Source of the DNA: Sphingomonas sp.
GTDB lineage: Bacteria > Pseudomonadota > Alphaproteobacteria > Sphingomonadales > Sphingomonadaceae
Length of the DNA stretch: 41,180 bases
NCBI GenBank assembly: GCA_017849555.1
Contig: JAFIGU010000113.1
Location: 1-41,180 of the forward strand
Reading direction: 5' to 3'
In this document: positions 21,968-33,579 of the stretch, piece by piece
Layout: each line of letters opens with the position of its first letter
Position numbering within the stretch: position 1 is the stretch's first letter
Program-made: the position numbers and the translations under genes
Notes under the pieces: model-generated
What the model saw: only the letters and a program-made list of their open reading frames with translations
Databases searched by the model: none
Told to the model about the DNA's origin: nothing

Positions 21968-24085
21968 TCAGAAGAAATGGCGCAACTGGACGCCATATTG
22001 CCGGGGCTCGCCGTAGAGGGTCTTGATCACCGTCTGGTTGGTCACCCCTGTCGCGCCCACGCCGGCTGTCTTGTATGTGGGATAGCGCTCATTGGTGAGG
22101 TTGCGCCCGTAGAGCGCGATTTCCCATCGCTCGTCGATCGGCCGCCACGCCGCCCGCGCATTGAGCAGGGTTACCGTCTCGCTTTCGAAGGCAGGATTGT
22201 TGTTGGCCTTGAAATAGACCCGGTCGCGCCACGAGAAATCCGCGCGCAGCGTGAGGCTCCCGACCTCGCCGAGCGGCGCCTTATATTCGCCGCCATAAGT
22301 GACATTCCATTTCGGCGCATTGGGCAGGCGGTTGCCGCCGAGGTCGACGCCCTGACTGAAATAGACGTCGTAGCGGGCATCAAGCCATGCCAGCGTCGAG
22401 TTCAGTGTCAGACGCGGAACAGGCCGCGCCAGTATCTCGGCCTCGAACCCCTTGATCCTCGCCTTACCCGCATTGGTCGTGGTTGCAACGCCATTGATAT
22501 ATTCGACGACCTGGAGATTGGTGAAATTATAATAGAAAGCCGAAAAATTGGCACGAAGCCTTTTGTCCAGAACGGTCGACTTCAATCCCGCTTCGTAGCT
22601 CCAGATATATTCAGGCAGGAAGGGCTGGCCATCGCCGAGCTGGAAGCCACCCGATTTGAATCCGCGCGTTGCCGCGGCATAGAGCATGATATCTTTGGTA
22701 ATATCGTAATCGATTCCGAATTTGGGCGTCCATGCCCCCCAGGAATCCTTCGGCTGCCCGCCCCCGATCTGCGCGTTGTTGACCAGGATACGGTAGGAAA
22801 AATCCTTCTCTTCCCATGAATAGCGCAGCCCGCCGATCAGGCGCAGCCGATCGGTCACCGCATAATTCGCCTGTCCGAACACCGCGACGGCATTGGTGGT
22901 GTTGGTCTCGGGCGTGACCCGGCGCCTGTTGGGCTGGATGATGCGAAGCTCGTCGCTGCCCTTTTCGTTGAGATAGAAAGCGCCGAGGATCCACTGCAGC
23001 GCGCCCTCGCCGTTGCTCACCAGTTGGAGTTCCTGCGTGATGCTGCGCGAGCTTTCGAAATATTCCTGGTGCCGGAGAAACAGATCGGTCGCATCAGTGT
23101 CGAACGCTTCGGAGACATTGCTCTTGCGCAGCGCGGTGATCGACTTAAGCGTGACCGGGCCGTTATTCCATGTGATCGTCGAGGAAACGCCCCAGGCGTC
23201 GACATCGTAGCGCGGATCGGCATCGAGCGCGACGTCGAACGCACCCCGCGGAACGGTCGCCCCCGCGGCGGCGAGCCCACCGCTCGCATAGGATGTGAGC
23301 TTCGATGTCGAGCCGGTCTCGCGGTCCTGGCTCGCATCGGCCCGCAGCACGATTTCCAGATCGTCGGTCGGATTGAACGCGAGCGTCACGCGTCCGGCGA
23401 GATTGCCCTGATCCTGATATCGCCGGTTTCGCGCAACGTCGCGATAGATGCCGTCGCGACTGTTGGCGAGCACCGTCACGCTCATGCCGACGCGATCGCC
23501 GACCGGCCCCGCGATCGTGCCGCTGAGCGCGCGTTTGGCGTAATTGCCCAGCGTGAGGCCGATCGCGCCGCTCAACGCCTTGGTCGGCATTTTCGAGATG
23601 ATGTTCAACGTGCCGGCGGCGGAGTTTCGGCCGAACAGCACGCCTTGCGGGCCGCGCAGGATCTCGATGCGTTCGACGTCGAACAGATCTTGATAGCTCG
23701 TCGTGGGGCGGGGAATGTAGACCCCGTCGTAATGGACCGTGGTGCTGGGATCGGTCGCGATGCCGAACGCCGTGGTGCCGATGCCGCGAATGTTGATGAT
23801 CGCCATCGCGTCATTGGTGATCGAGACGCCGGGGGCGAAAAATTGCAGGTCCTCGACATTCGAGATGCCGGTCGCGGTGAGCGATTCGCCCGTCATCGCG
23901 GTCACCGAGATCGGCACGGATTGGAGATTTTCCTCGCGTTTCTCGGCCGTTACTATGATGTCCGTAAGGCCGCTGTCGGGCGGCGCCCGTTGTGCGTCTG
24001 CCGGGTCGGCGAACAGCGCCGACAATGCGAGGCTGATGCCGGCGATTCGTGCATTCGTACCGGAGGATATGTAAATATTCGTCAA
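21968..24085 (-). CDS. TonB-dependent outer-membrane receptor, second
   Basis: A 705-residue receptor. The signal region (ARIAGISLALSALFADPADA) precedes the TonB-box/plug start TDIIVTAEKREENLQSVPIS, the common style of sphingomonad receptors. Plug blocks INIRGIGT, VYIPRP, VERIEILRGPQGVLFGRNSA and GTLNIISKMP follow. The barrel ends YGVQLRHFF with terminal phenylalanine, as needed for outer-membrane insertion. The substrate is unknown; the class often handles plant- or aromatic-derived compounds. It lies next to the transporter relic and divergent from an alpha/beta hydrolase. Confidence 0.93.
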   Translation of the reverse strand: MTNIYISSGTNARIAGISLALSALFADPADAQRAPPDSGLTDIIVTAEKREENLQSVPISVTAMTGESLTATGISNVEDLQFFAPGVSITNDAMAIINIRGIGTTAFGIATDPSTTVHYDGVYIPRPTTSYQDLFDVERIEILRGPQGVLFGRNSAAGTLNIISKMPTKALSGAIGLTLGNYAKRALSGTIAGPVGDRVGMSVTVLANSRDGIYRDVARNRRYQDQGNLAGRVTLAFNPTDDLEIVLRADASQDRETGSTSKLTSYASGGLAAAGATVPRGAFDVALDADPRYDVDAWGVSSTITWNNGPVTLKSITALRKSNVSEAFDTDATDLFLRHQEYFESSRSITQELQLVSNGEGALQWILGAFYLNEKGSDELRIIQPNRRRVTPETNTTNAVAVFGQANYAVTDRLRLIGGLRYSWEEKDFSYRILVNNAQIGGGQPKDSWGAWTPKFGIDYDITKDIMLYAAATRGFKSGGFQLGDGQPFLPEYIWSYEAGLKSTVLDKRLRANFSAFYYNFTNLQVVEYINGVATTTNAGKARIKGFEAEILARPVPRLTLNSTLAWLDARYDVYFSQGVDLGGNRLPNAPKWNVTYGGEYKAPLGEVGSLTLRADFSWRDRVYFKANNNPAFESETVTLLNARAAWRPIDERWEIALYGRNLTNERYPTYKTAGVGATGVTNQTVIKTLYGEPRQYGVQLRHFF

Positions 24086-24500
24086 GTATTTTCCCCTCCA
24101 ATTTATCCGCTCGTGCCGAGCGCGATTTCGTCTTCTCTGCGGAGAGGTTGATTACCTGACGGTAGATGGGCGAAAACTCGTCGCCAAGACGATAATATGC
24201 GCTCCCTCCGCGCGAATATATACGTCGCGTCTGCAGTATTCCCTCATATGTAATTTCCTTGTCTCCATCGAAGGGCGAGGGGTGGAGAATTACTGGCTTA
24301 GCGTCATGGCCTCTTTCCGGGTGTCGATACCGACGTCCGCCTCGCTGCTGCGAAGCAGCCGATAAGTCGCACCGGGCGCAATCTTCCTGGGTTCCGCGAT
24401 GCGCCCGTCGGCACTGAGAAAGCCGGACCGGCTGTAAAAATCGGATTTTCGATAGTCTCGACCTATCCCTGTCTGGCTCGCGTCGGGTATTGCGAGATCG
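24086..24500 (-). pseudogene. Possible decayed reading frame upstream of receptor
   Basis: The 455-base gap between the divergent receptor and hydrolase genes is not plain intergenic DNA. On the minus strand ~24500 to 24293 reads coherently (DYRKSDFYSRSGFLSADGRI, then APGATYRLLRSSEADVGID) up to a TAA at 24290-24292. A second frame then continues (YEGILQTRRIYSRGGSAYYR, then LGDEFSPIYRQVINL) to near the receptor start. A single frameshift would join them. There is no convincing start codon or family match, so this may be chance. Receptor and hydrolase promoters must also lie here. Confidence 0.25.
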
Positions 24501-24540
24501 ACTGTTGCGGCGCGCCTGCAACTGATGGAGGGACGGTGTG

Positions 24541-25500
24541 ATGTCGACGATAGGCAAATTGACCGCCGGCGCGGCGGTGACCGCTTTGTCCGCATTATCG
24601 GGGCTTGCGCTGTTCACCGCGTGGAACGGCCGTCGCGCCGAGCGGCTGGTGCCGCCCGACGGGCATTTCGTCCAGGTCGACGGCGCGACCTTGCATTATG
24701 CCGATATCGGCCACGGGCGGCCGATCGTGATGATTCACGGGCTCGGCGGGCAGCTGCGCAATTTCACTTATGCGCTGAGCGAGACGCTCGCGCGCGATCA
24801 TCGGCTGATCATCGTCGATCGGCCCGGATCGGGTTATTCGACCTTCAGCGCCGGCACCAAGGATCGCGGGCTGTTCGTCCAGGCGCGGATGATCGTTGAC
24901 CTCATCACCGCACTGGGGATCGAGCGGCCGTTGCTGGTCGGGCATTCGCTCGGCGGCGCGATCGCGCTGGCCGCGGCGGTGCAGTTTCCGCAGCGGATCG
25001 GCGGACTGGCGCTGCTCGCGCCGCTCACCCAGCCGATCGAGACGGTGCCGGAGGTGTTCAAGGCGCTGTCGCTGCAATCACCGGTGGCGCGCGCCGCGAT
25101 CGCCTGGACGCTGGCCGCGCCGCTGAGCCGCGCCCGCCCCGAGGTCGCGCAGGCGCAATTGTTCGGCCCCGAGGAGGCGCCCGCCGATTTCGAGACGCGC
25201 GGCGGCGCCGCGCTGACCTTGCGCCCGGCGGCGTTCCAGGCGGCGGCGGCGGATGTCGAGGCGTGCGGGGTCGATATGCCGATTTTGGCGCGCCGCTACG
25301 GCGAATTGTCGCTGCCGGTGGGGATCCTGTTCGCGAAGGAGGATCGCATCCTCAACTTCGCGGATCACGGCCCGCCGACCGCGCAAGCGATCGCCGGCGC
25401 CGAGCTGACCGCGATCTCCGGCGGGCACATGTTCCCGCTGACCCAGCCTGCGGTTACCGGGGAGTGGATACGCGCGAGGGCTGCGGCGATCGGGGGTTAG
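24541..25500 (+). CDS. Membrane-anchored alpha/beta hydrolase
   Basis: A 319-residue serine hydrolase. The first 30 residues form a signal anchor (TAGAAVTALSALSGLALFTAW). The oxyanion motif is HGLGG (66-70). The nucleophile elbow GHSLGG carries S136. The acid is probably the D in FAKEDRILN, and the histidine is in GGHMFPLTQP. A serine nucleophile distinguishes it from the Asp-type enzyme at 20291. The substrate is unknown (ester, lactone or C-C bond). GGAGGG at 24527 sets the ATG at 24541. It is divergent from the second receptor. Confidence 0.85.
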   Translation: MSTIGKLTAGAAVTALSALSGLALFTAWNGRRAERLVPPDGHFVQVDGATLHYADIGHGRPIVMIHGLGGQLRNFTYALSETLARDHRLIIVDRPGSGYSTFSAGTKDRGLFVQARMIVDLITALGIERPLLVGHSLGGAIALAAAVQFPQRIGGLALLAPLTQPIETVPEVFKALSLQSPVARAAIAWTLAAPLSRARPEVAQAQLFGPEEAPADFETRGGAALTLRPAAFQAAAADVEACGVDMPILARRYGELSLPVGILFAKEDRILNFADHGPPTAQAIAGAELTAISGGHMFPLTQPAVTGEWIRARAAAIGG

Positions 25501-25671
25501 GATTTCCGTCGCCCGGCCCTAGCCGGAGATGCGCTTCAACGCGACGCTCGCAGTGCATCCGATCTCGAAAAGTAAATTGATGAATAGCGACCGCTGGAGC
25601 GACGAAAATTTCGTTTCTTTAGCGTCGTCGTGTGCGAGAACATTAGGGGGACGAATCGGGAATTCTTGGTG

Positions 25672-26277
25672 ATGATCGATCTCTTCTGTAATCGCGAAAA
25701 TTTGCCGATGTGCAATCTGACATTCGATATTGTCGACCGAAAATACGACGATAGCGCAAAGTGCTGGAATTTATCCTTCCGCGCCGACGGCGGGTTGTAC
25801 GGTATCGTTGGATTCGGCGCGACGATTCCCGCATCCGGCTGGCGCGCTCAATCCGATACGGCCGAAGGTGTGACGTTCCATACTTATTGGAACCGCCTAA
25901 TCCTGCATTCGAGCGGGCACGAAAGCGATATGCTGCTGGAAGTCCTTGTCGAATGCTACGGATATTTCGCCTGCCGTGGCGATGAATCGAGTATATTCTA
26001 CAAAATCTATCAAGAGATCGGGCAGTGGTTCTTCGTCGACGCGATCGATTGCGTGTGTGTCGGGATTCAGTCCGACCCTGCAAGGATCGCGGAGGAGCCT
26101 CAGCACCTCAAGATTTTCTTCACCGACGGGACGGAGGATGATCGCTATGCGGAAATATTTCTCGACATCGATCTGCCGAACGGCACGGCCGGGTTGAACG
26201 AGAAGGACACGACTTACCGGCCAAAACTGGTCCATTGGCTCGCCACGCGGGCAAGGCGGCTTCATTCGATGCACTAG
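25672..26277 (+). CDS. Orphan hypothetical protein, lower GC than surroundings
   Basis: A 201-residue protein if started at ATG 25672. A GTG at 25630 gives 215 residues, and an ATG at 25708 gives a shorter form. I do not recognise a named family. Visible features are many aromatic residues and cysteines, an NLTFDIVDRKYDD strand-like start and a late acidic FTDGTEDDRYAEIFLDIDLP block. NEKDTTYRPKLVHWL follows near the end. The last block resembles uncharacterised cytosolic proteins with VDLPNG...NEKD endings, some of them immunity-like. No partner gene is adjacent. AT-rich promoter-like sequence with an ACGAAA-A-TTTCGT palindrome lies at about 25600. Confidence 0.6.
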   Translation: MIDLFCNRENLPMCNLTFDIVDRKYDDSAKCWNLSFRADGGLYGIVGFGATIPASGWRAQSDTAEGVTFHTYWNRLILHSSGHESDMLLEVLVECYGYFACRGDESSIFYKIYQEIGQWFFVDAIDCVCVGIQSDPARIAEEPQHLKIFFTDGTEDDRYAEIFLDIDLPNGTAGLNEKDTTYRPKLVHWLATRARRLHSMH

Positions 26278-26320
26278 GGTGGATCGAGTTTCACGCGTTC
26301 GAGCCTTCGCAACCCGGTCA

Positions 26321-26339
26321 CCCCGGCCTTGAGCCGGGG
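26321..26339. repeat. Short GC-rich hairpin repeat
   Basis: CCCCGGC-cttga-GCCGGGG forms a 7-bp hairpin. The same core recurs at 30377 and 30422, so it is a dispersed chromosomal repeat. The surrounding gap 26278-26517 shows no convincing gene; open frames there lack start signals. Confidence 0.7.
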
Positions 26340-26517
26340 GCCGTCTGGGGGGCGGGTGCGGAGCAAGAGCTTCCAGCCGCTGTACGCGCGGCAGGATGGA
26401 GCCCGGTTCGGGGCTGTCCTGAATACCTACCTTGGCAGGCAGTCGAACGCGTCGAGGCGACGGGATTTGTGCGCCGGGGTCGCCGCGGCCGTCGCGTTAA
26501 ATGAAACGGCCTATCCT

Positions 26518-26601
26518 CCGTTCGCCCCTAAGCTTCTCGAAGAGCTGCATTTCTTTCCGCGGACGAAAAGTGCAGCCCTTCGAAAAACTTAGCCCGAACG
26601 G
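26518..26601. repeat. Imperfect long inverted repeat (REP-like)
   Basis: Arms 26518-26552 and 26566-26601 are imperfect reverse complements (about 80% by eye) beginning CCGTTCG and ending CGAACGG, each with a central TTCGAA-type segment. It resembles the dispersed intergenic repeat of sphingomonads and sits just past the 3' end of uvrA, where it may also act as a terminator. Confidence 0.75.
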
Positions 26602-26622
26602 TTCGGAGCCCGAGCGCCCGGC

Positions 26623-29547
<2,925 letters not shown>

Positions 29548-29555
29548 GGATGGGG

Positions 29556-29570
29556 GTTCTACTTCTGTTC
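29556..29570 (-). promoter_or_regulatory. LexA (SOS) box of uvrA
   Basis: GTTC-TACTTCT-GTTC fits the alphaproteobacterial LexA site GTTC-N7-GTTC exactly. It ends nine bases before the uvrA start codon, so DNA damage should induce uvrA. It could also influence the divergent gene at 29678. Confidence 0.8.
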
Positions 29571-29677
29571 CGCAAAGCTTTCCAGTCCCTTCGAGATGGG
29601 ATTGTGCATCGATTGCGGCAAGATGGCTGGAACTGGCGGCGAAGTGTATTATATTGATGGCACACTGGAGGCAGGCG

Positions 29678-29995
29678 ATGGCGAAGAAAGACGGCAAGAA
29701 GGCAAAGCGGATCCCGAAGCGGATCGGCGGGCTGAAAATCCCGAAGGAACTGCGGCACGCGGGCGAGGCATTGCTCGACAAGGCCAATTCGCCCGCGGGG
29801 CGCGAGATTATCGCCGCCGGGCTGACGATGGCCGCCGCCGCGGCGTCGGCCGCCGCGCGCAAACAGCGGACCGAGGCGCATCGCGCGACCCGGCCGGGCG
29901 AGCCCGGCACGGTCGATCCGCAACGCGTCGCCGAGGCGGTGGGCGATATGGCGGATATCGTGCTTGATCGCATCTTCCGCCCCCGCAAGGCGTGA
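29678..29995 (+). CDS. Conserved small basic/alanine-rich protein
   Basis: A 105-residue protein with GGAGG at 29667 fixing the ATG at 29678. The open frame is longer but lacks other support. The start is very basic (MAKKDGKKAKRIPKRIGGLK), followed by KELRHAGEALLDKANSP and a run of alanines, then a C-terminal VGDMADIVLDRIFRP. I know similar unnamed proteins from sphingomonads, always of unknown function. The basic N terminus suggests nucleic-acid or membrane contact. Divergent from uvrA. Confidence 0.7.
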   Translation: MAKKDGKKAKRIPKRIGGLKIPKELRHAGEALLDKANSPAGREIIAAGLTMAAAAASAAARKQRTEAHRATRPGEPGTVDPQRVAEAVGDMADIVLDRIFRPRKA

Positions 29996-30078
29996 CGATT
30001 ACCGTCTTTTCATCACGCGGACGCGGTGGCGTCAGGCAGGGAAGGGCAGAAGCGCGTTACCGATCAGGAGTAACCGGA

Positions 30079-30333
30079 ATGAAACAAGCCAAATTCGTGT
30101 TCGCTGCTGCCGCCGCTGCGATGGCGCTCGGCGGGTCTCCGGCGCTGGCCAAGGGCTGTATCCGCGGCGCGGTCGCAGGCGGCGTCGCGGGGCATTATGC
30201 CGGGCATCATGCGATCGCCGGCGCAATGGCCGGCTGCGCGGCGGGTCATTATTACTATAAGCACAAGGCGGCGGTCGCTGCGCAGAAGCAGCAACAGGCC
30301 GCGCATCCCGGCACCGGCCAGCCGGCGAAGTAA
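30079..30333 (+). CDS. Small secreted glycine-zipper-like protein
   Basis: An 84-residue protein with AGGAG at 30066. The signal peptide is KFVFAAAAAAMALGGSPALA, cut before KGC. The mature part has repeated G-x3-G/A-H spacing (GAVAGGVAGHYAGHHAIAGA, then MAGCAAGHYYY), like glycine-zipper membrane segments, and a Gln/Ala tail. It is probably periplasmic or envelope-associated; the role is unknown. The open frame begins earlier but has no ribosome site. Confidence 0.7.
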   Translation: MKQAKFVFAAAAAAMALGGSPALAKGCIRGAVAGGVAGHYAGHHAIAGAMAGCAAGHYYYKHKAAVAAQKQQQAAHPGTGQPAK

Positions 30334-30376
30334 TATCTGAAAATGATAGCGCGGGTCGTGCCGAATCCGCGCTACC

Positions 30377-30551
30377 GCCCCGGCGTAGGCCGGGGCCCAG
30401 TTATGGCCGACCCGATGCTGGACCCCGGCCTGCGCCGGGGTGGTGGGAGTCAGAAGATCCTCGTGTCCCCGCGAAGGCGGGGATCCAGAGGCCAAGGCAA
30501 TCAGCGTTTCGTTATTTGGCCCTGGGTCCCCGCCTTGGCGGGGACACGAGG
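30377..30551. repeat. Cluster of inverted repeats between two genes
   Basis: Three structures follow each other: GCCCCGGC/GCCGGGGC (30377-30396), ACCCCGGC/GCCGGGGT (30422-30441), and a long pair of arms 30459-30495 and 30516-30551. The long arms match at all but a few positions and begin CCTCGTGTCCCCGC. It is a REP/BIME-like mosaic and probably terminates transcription of purC and of the gene at 30079 from both sides. Confidence 0.85.
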
Positions 30552-30559
30552 AATGTGAC

Positions 30560-31339
30560 TTACTTCCCCCGCCGCTTGCGGTGGCTCTCGAGGTCGAGCA
30601 CCGCCGAATCCTCGCCGTCGGGCAGCAGCCCGAGCCGCCGCGCGACTTCCTGATAGGCCTCCGCCTCGCCGCCGAGATCGCGACGGAAGCGATCCTTGTC
30701 GAGCTTCTCGCCCGAAGCCATGTCCCACAAGCGGCAGCAATCCGGGCTGATCTCGTCGGCCAGGATGATCCGGCCGTAATCATTGTCCCAGATTCGCCCG
30801 AATTCGAGCTTGAAGTCGACCAGCCGGATCCCGACCCCGGCGAACAGCCCGCTAAGGAAATCGTTGATGCGAATCGCGAGATCCTGGATGTCGTGCATCT
30901 CCTCCTGGCTGGCCCAGCCGAAGGCGGCGATATGCTCGTCGCTGATCATCGGATCGCCGAGCTCGTCCGACTTGTAAGCATATTCGATGATCGTGCGCGG
31001 CAGGCGGGTGCCTTCCTCGATCCCGAGCCGCTTGGCGAGCGTGCCCGCGGCGACGTTGCGCACCATCACCTCGATCGGGACGATCTCGACCTGCCGGATC
31101 AATTGCTCGCGCATGTTGAGCCGCCGGATGAAGTGCGTCGGCACGCCGATATGGTCGAGCAGCGTGAAGATATGCTCGGAGATCCGGTTGTTGAGCACGC
31201 CCTTGCCGTTGATCGTGCCCTTTTTCTGGGCGTTGAAGGCGGTCGCGTCGTCCTTGAAATATTGGATCAAGGTGCCCGGCTCGGGACCTTCGTAAAGGAT
31301 CTTCGCCTTGCCTTCGTAGATCTGTCGCCGCCGCGCCAT
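30560..31339 (-). CDS. purC: SAICAR synthetase (purine biosynthesis)
   Basis: A 259-residue phosphoribosylaminoimidazole-succinocarboxamide synthase. It joins aspartate to CAIR using ATP, a step of de novo purine synthesis. Readable signatures are YEGKAKILYEG at the start, FNAQKKGTINGKG, VEVMVRN with VAAGT (as IEVMVRNVAAGT) and LVDFKLEFG. MARRRQIYEG is the start; AGGGGAC precedes it, and the upstream part of the open frame is unrelated. Cytosolic. Confidence 0.97.
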   Translation of the reverse strand: MARRRQIYEGKAKILYEGPEPGTLIQYFKDDATAFNAQKKGTINGKGVLNNRISEHIFTLLDHIGVPTHFIRRLNMREQLIRQVEIVPIEVMVRNVAAGTLAKRLGIEEGTRLPRTIIEYAYKSDELGDPMISDEHIAAFGWASQEEMHDIQDLAIRINDFLSGLFAGVGIRLVDFKLEFGRIWDNDYGRIILADEISPDCCRLWDMASGEKLDKDRFRRDLGGEAEAYQEVARRLGLLPDGEDSAVLDLESHRKRRGK

Positions 31340-31439
31340 CGCTCGGTCCCCTGAAAAAAACGACCCCGGCGACGCGAATGCCGCGCGGCCGGGGCAGGAA
31401 TCTGGGGGAGGATATAAGGTAAGGGATAGACGGGCGCAA

Positions 31440-32279
31440 TCAGTCGGCTGCCGACGGTCTGGTGCCGCGCCACCACGCGCGCAGCGGGTCCTGCCAGCGT
31501 CGCCACGCCAATGCGCCGAGCAGCAATACGATCGCCGGCGGCCCGAGCAGCGCGATCGCACCGAGCAGAATCGCCAGCGTCCATTGCAGCGAATTGCCTG
31601 CCGTATCAGCCGCCTCGGCCAGCGCGGTGCGCGCGCCGAAGCCACGGACCACGGTGCCGGAATGATATTGGAAGGTCAGCGGGGTACTGGCGAGCGAGGC
31701 GCGCTGTTCGTCGGTCTTCTGCTGCGCATCACGGCGTTGCGCGTCGAGTTCACCGCGTTGGCGGGCGAGTTCGGCGCGCGTCGCCGATGAGATATCCTTG
31801 CGTGCGAGTTCGCGGTCGATCTTGTCGCGCGCGGCGGCGAGCGTTGCGTCGGCCTTGCCGAGCTCGGCGATCCGCGCACCAGCGTCGGCGCCGGTAATCT
31901 CGGCATCGATCAGCATACCCTCGGCCGCCTCGATCGCCGCGATCCCCTGTCGCCCGAAGGCGCGGGCGAGCGCCGGATCGAGCTTGAAGGCGAGCATCGC
32001 CTCGACCCCGTCGCCGTGCGTCAGCGTGTAGCGCATCCCGGTGATGCGACAGCGGCTGATCCCGAGTTTTTCGCAGGCCTGGGCATGCGCCTCCTGCGCG
32101 CCGGCGATTTTCGCAGGGGGCAGGCGGAAGGCGTAACGATAATCGAAGGCCACGCCGGGTGCGGCGGTGACGTCGACTCCGGGCCCCGATCCCTGGCTGT
32201 CGCTTTCCGCCTCCGGCGGCGCGGACCTGCTGCATGCCGCCAGCACGAGACAGACACAGACGATCGAAATACGTCGCAT
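31440..32279 (-). CDS. DUF4349 lipoprotein
   Basis: A 279-residue envelope protein. Lipobox LVLAAC (C near residue 16) follows a short signal. The middle is a long coiled coil (LAAARDKIDRELARKD, ELARQRGELDAQRRDAQQK). A C-terminal hydrophobic segment (LAILLGAIALLGPPAIVLLL) ends with a basic cytoplasm-type tail. This is the DUF4349 plan of unknown function. Having both a lipobox and a C-terminal membrane helix suggests it spans or links membranes. Confidence 0.8.
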   Translation of the reverse strand: MRRISIVCVCLVLAACSRSAPPEAESDSQGSGPGVDVTAAPGVAFDYRYAFRLPPAKIAGAQEAHAQACEKLGISRCRITGMRYTLTHGDGVEAMLAFKLDPALARAFGRQGIAAIEAAEGMLIDAEITGADAGARIAELGKADATLAAARDKIDRELARKDISSATRAELARQRGELDAQRRDAQQKTDEQRASLASTPLTFQYHSGTVVRGFGARTALAEAADTAGNSLQWTLAILLGAIALLGPPAIVLLLGALAWRRWQDPLRAWWRGTRPSAAD

Positions 32280-32338
32280 GATCGCTCTCCCGATAATGTC
32301 CTTAATCCATCGGATTAATCGAATATCACGGTCAAGCG

Positions 32339-33208
32339 TTATTTTTTGTCGATGAGTTGAGTGTCGAGCGCCGCAAGCACGAGCTGCCTGGCGGTCGCCC
32401 AGGCAGGGGTTTCGGGTGCGATCAGTTCGACATGGCCGGTGGCGGGGACGGTGTGGAGCGTCACGCTGTCGCCCGCGGCGGTGGCGCGCGCCAGATAATC
32501 GGTGGCGAAGCGATAGGGGATGATGCGGTCCTCGCGCCCGTTGACCAGATCGTGCGGTATGCCGATCGGAAGCAGGCGCGGGATCGACGTGTCGACATAG
32601 GGATCGGCGCGACCGGTGCCGACGAGCCGGGGGATCACCGCGGTGCCGCAGCCATTGTCCGGGCTGGCGGCGGTCGCCTCCAGATCGGGCAGCCCGCCGA
32701 GGCAGACGACATGCGCGATCGGCAGCGGGGCGGGGCTGCGCAGCGCGCTGGCGCCCGGCAGCCGTGGACGCGCGGCGAGCCACAAGGCGAGATGCCCGCC
32801 GGCCGAATGGCCGAGCGCGACGATGCGGCGCGTGTCGAGATCATAGTCGGCGCGGTGCGCGAGCAGCGCGTCGGCGGCCGCGGCGGCATCGGCGAAGGTG
32901 CCGGGATAGCCCCCGCCGTGGCGGTCGACGCCGCGATAATCGATGTTCCACACCGCAATCCCCGCGCGGCGCAGATCGTCGGCGATCCAGTCCATCAGCG
33001 TGCGATCGGCGATCGCGGTTTCCCAGCAACCGCCGTGGACCATCACGACCACGCGATGCGGCCCGCGCCCGGCGGGGCGCCACAGATCGATTTTCTGGTA
33101 GGGATCCGGCCCGTAGGCGATCGTGGCATCCGGCACGGGGCGCGGCCGCGTGGTGAGATCGGGCCAGGTGAGATAGGAAGGCGACATGGCGCCCACCTTA
33201 TCATTCAT
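32339..33208 (-). CDS. Alpha/beta hydrolase, esterase / kynurenine-formamidase-like
   Basis: A 289-residue enzyme with the HGG oxyanion motif (58-60, VMVHGGCW) and nucleophile S135 in GHSAGG. A late acid is in NGREDRIIP and the histidine in PATGHVELI. HGGxW with GHSAGGHLA is typical of the hormone-sensitive-lipase/BD-FAE and arylformamidase relatives. The substrate is not determined. No signal peptide is apparent. A second start at 33187 (MSPSYL) is possible. Confidence 0.85.
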   Translation of the reverse strand: MNDKVGAMSPSYLTWPDLTTRPRPVPDATIAYGPDPYQKIDLWRPAGRGPHRVVVMVHGGCWETAIADRTLMDWIADDLRRAGIAVWNIDYRGVDRHGGGYPGTFADAAAAADALLAHRADYDLDTRRIVALGHSAGGHLALWLAARPRLPGASALRSPAPLPIAHVVCLGGLPDLEATAASPDNGCGTAVIPRLVGTGRADPYVDTSIPRLLPIGIPHDLVNGREDRIIPYRFATDYLARATAAGDSVTLHTVPATGHVELIAPETPAWATARQLVLAALDTQLIDKK

Positions 33209-33313
33209 GTGTCGACTGGGAACCTCCCCGGCGGGGCGTCGATCGGCGGAGTGGAGAGGGCCGACCGGCTTGGCGGGGGAGCGGGCCGCCGCCGGGGAGG
33301 AACTGGTCCGCGC

Positions 33314-33472
33314 TCAGCCGCAATGCGGCCCGCGGCTGCGCCAGGGCGCGTCGAATTGCTTGCGGTTAACCCGGGCAAAACCGACGCTTGCCGCATGAAT
33401 CAGGTCGGCGACGGCGCGCGAAAACGAAGTGTGCGAATTGGCCCAGGACTGGGTCAGAAAATCGTCACGCAT
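33314..33472 (-). CDS. Small DUF1127-like protein
   Basis: A 52-residue protein with a near-perfect AGGAGGAAGAA ribosome site before ATG 33472. The sequence MRDDFLTQSWANSHTSFSRA, then VADLIHAASVGFARVNRKQF and DAPW resembles the small DUF1127/YjiS-like proteins of alphaproteobacteria. Function is uncertain. It is divergent from the LysR gene at 33580, a common pairing of regulator and target. Confidence 0.65.
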   Translation of the reverse strand: MRDDFLTQSWANSHTSFSRAVADLIHAASVGFARVNRKQFDAPWRSRGPHCG

Positions 33473-33579
33473 TTCTTCCTCCTGTCCGTTTCTGCTGACC
33501 CGCTCTAAATGGCTCATTGTGCGCTGCAGCGCCAACAAATCGCTCGACATGATCGATAAGCTGGATTTATGGGTTCGCG

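Noticed and set aside
23811..24617. A 268-residue minus-strand gene overlapping the second receptor
   Set aside because: Its C-terminal third is the receptor in another frame and the start lies within the divergent hydrolase.
26329..26592. An 87-residue plus-strand gene
   Set aside because: It runs through two hairpin repeats and lacks a ribosome site.
29548..29988. N-terminal extension of UvrA by 147 residues
   Set aside because: The extension is not UvrA-like, overlaps a divergent gene with its own ribosome site, and contains the LexA box.
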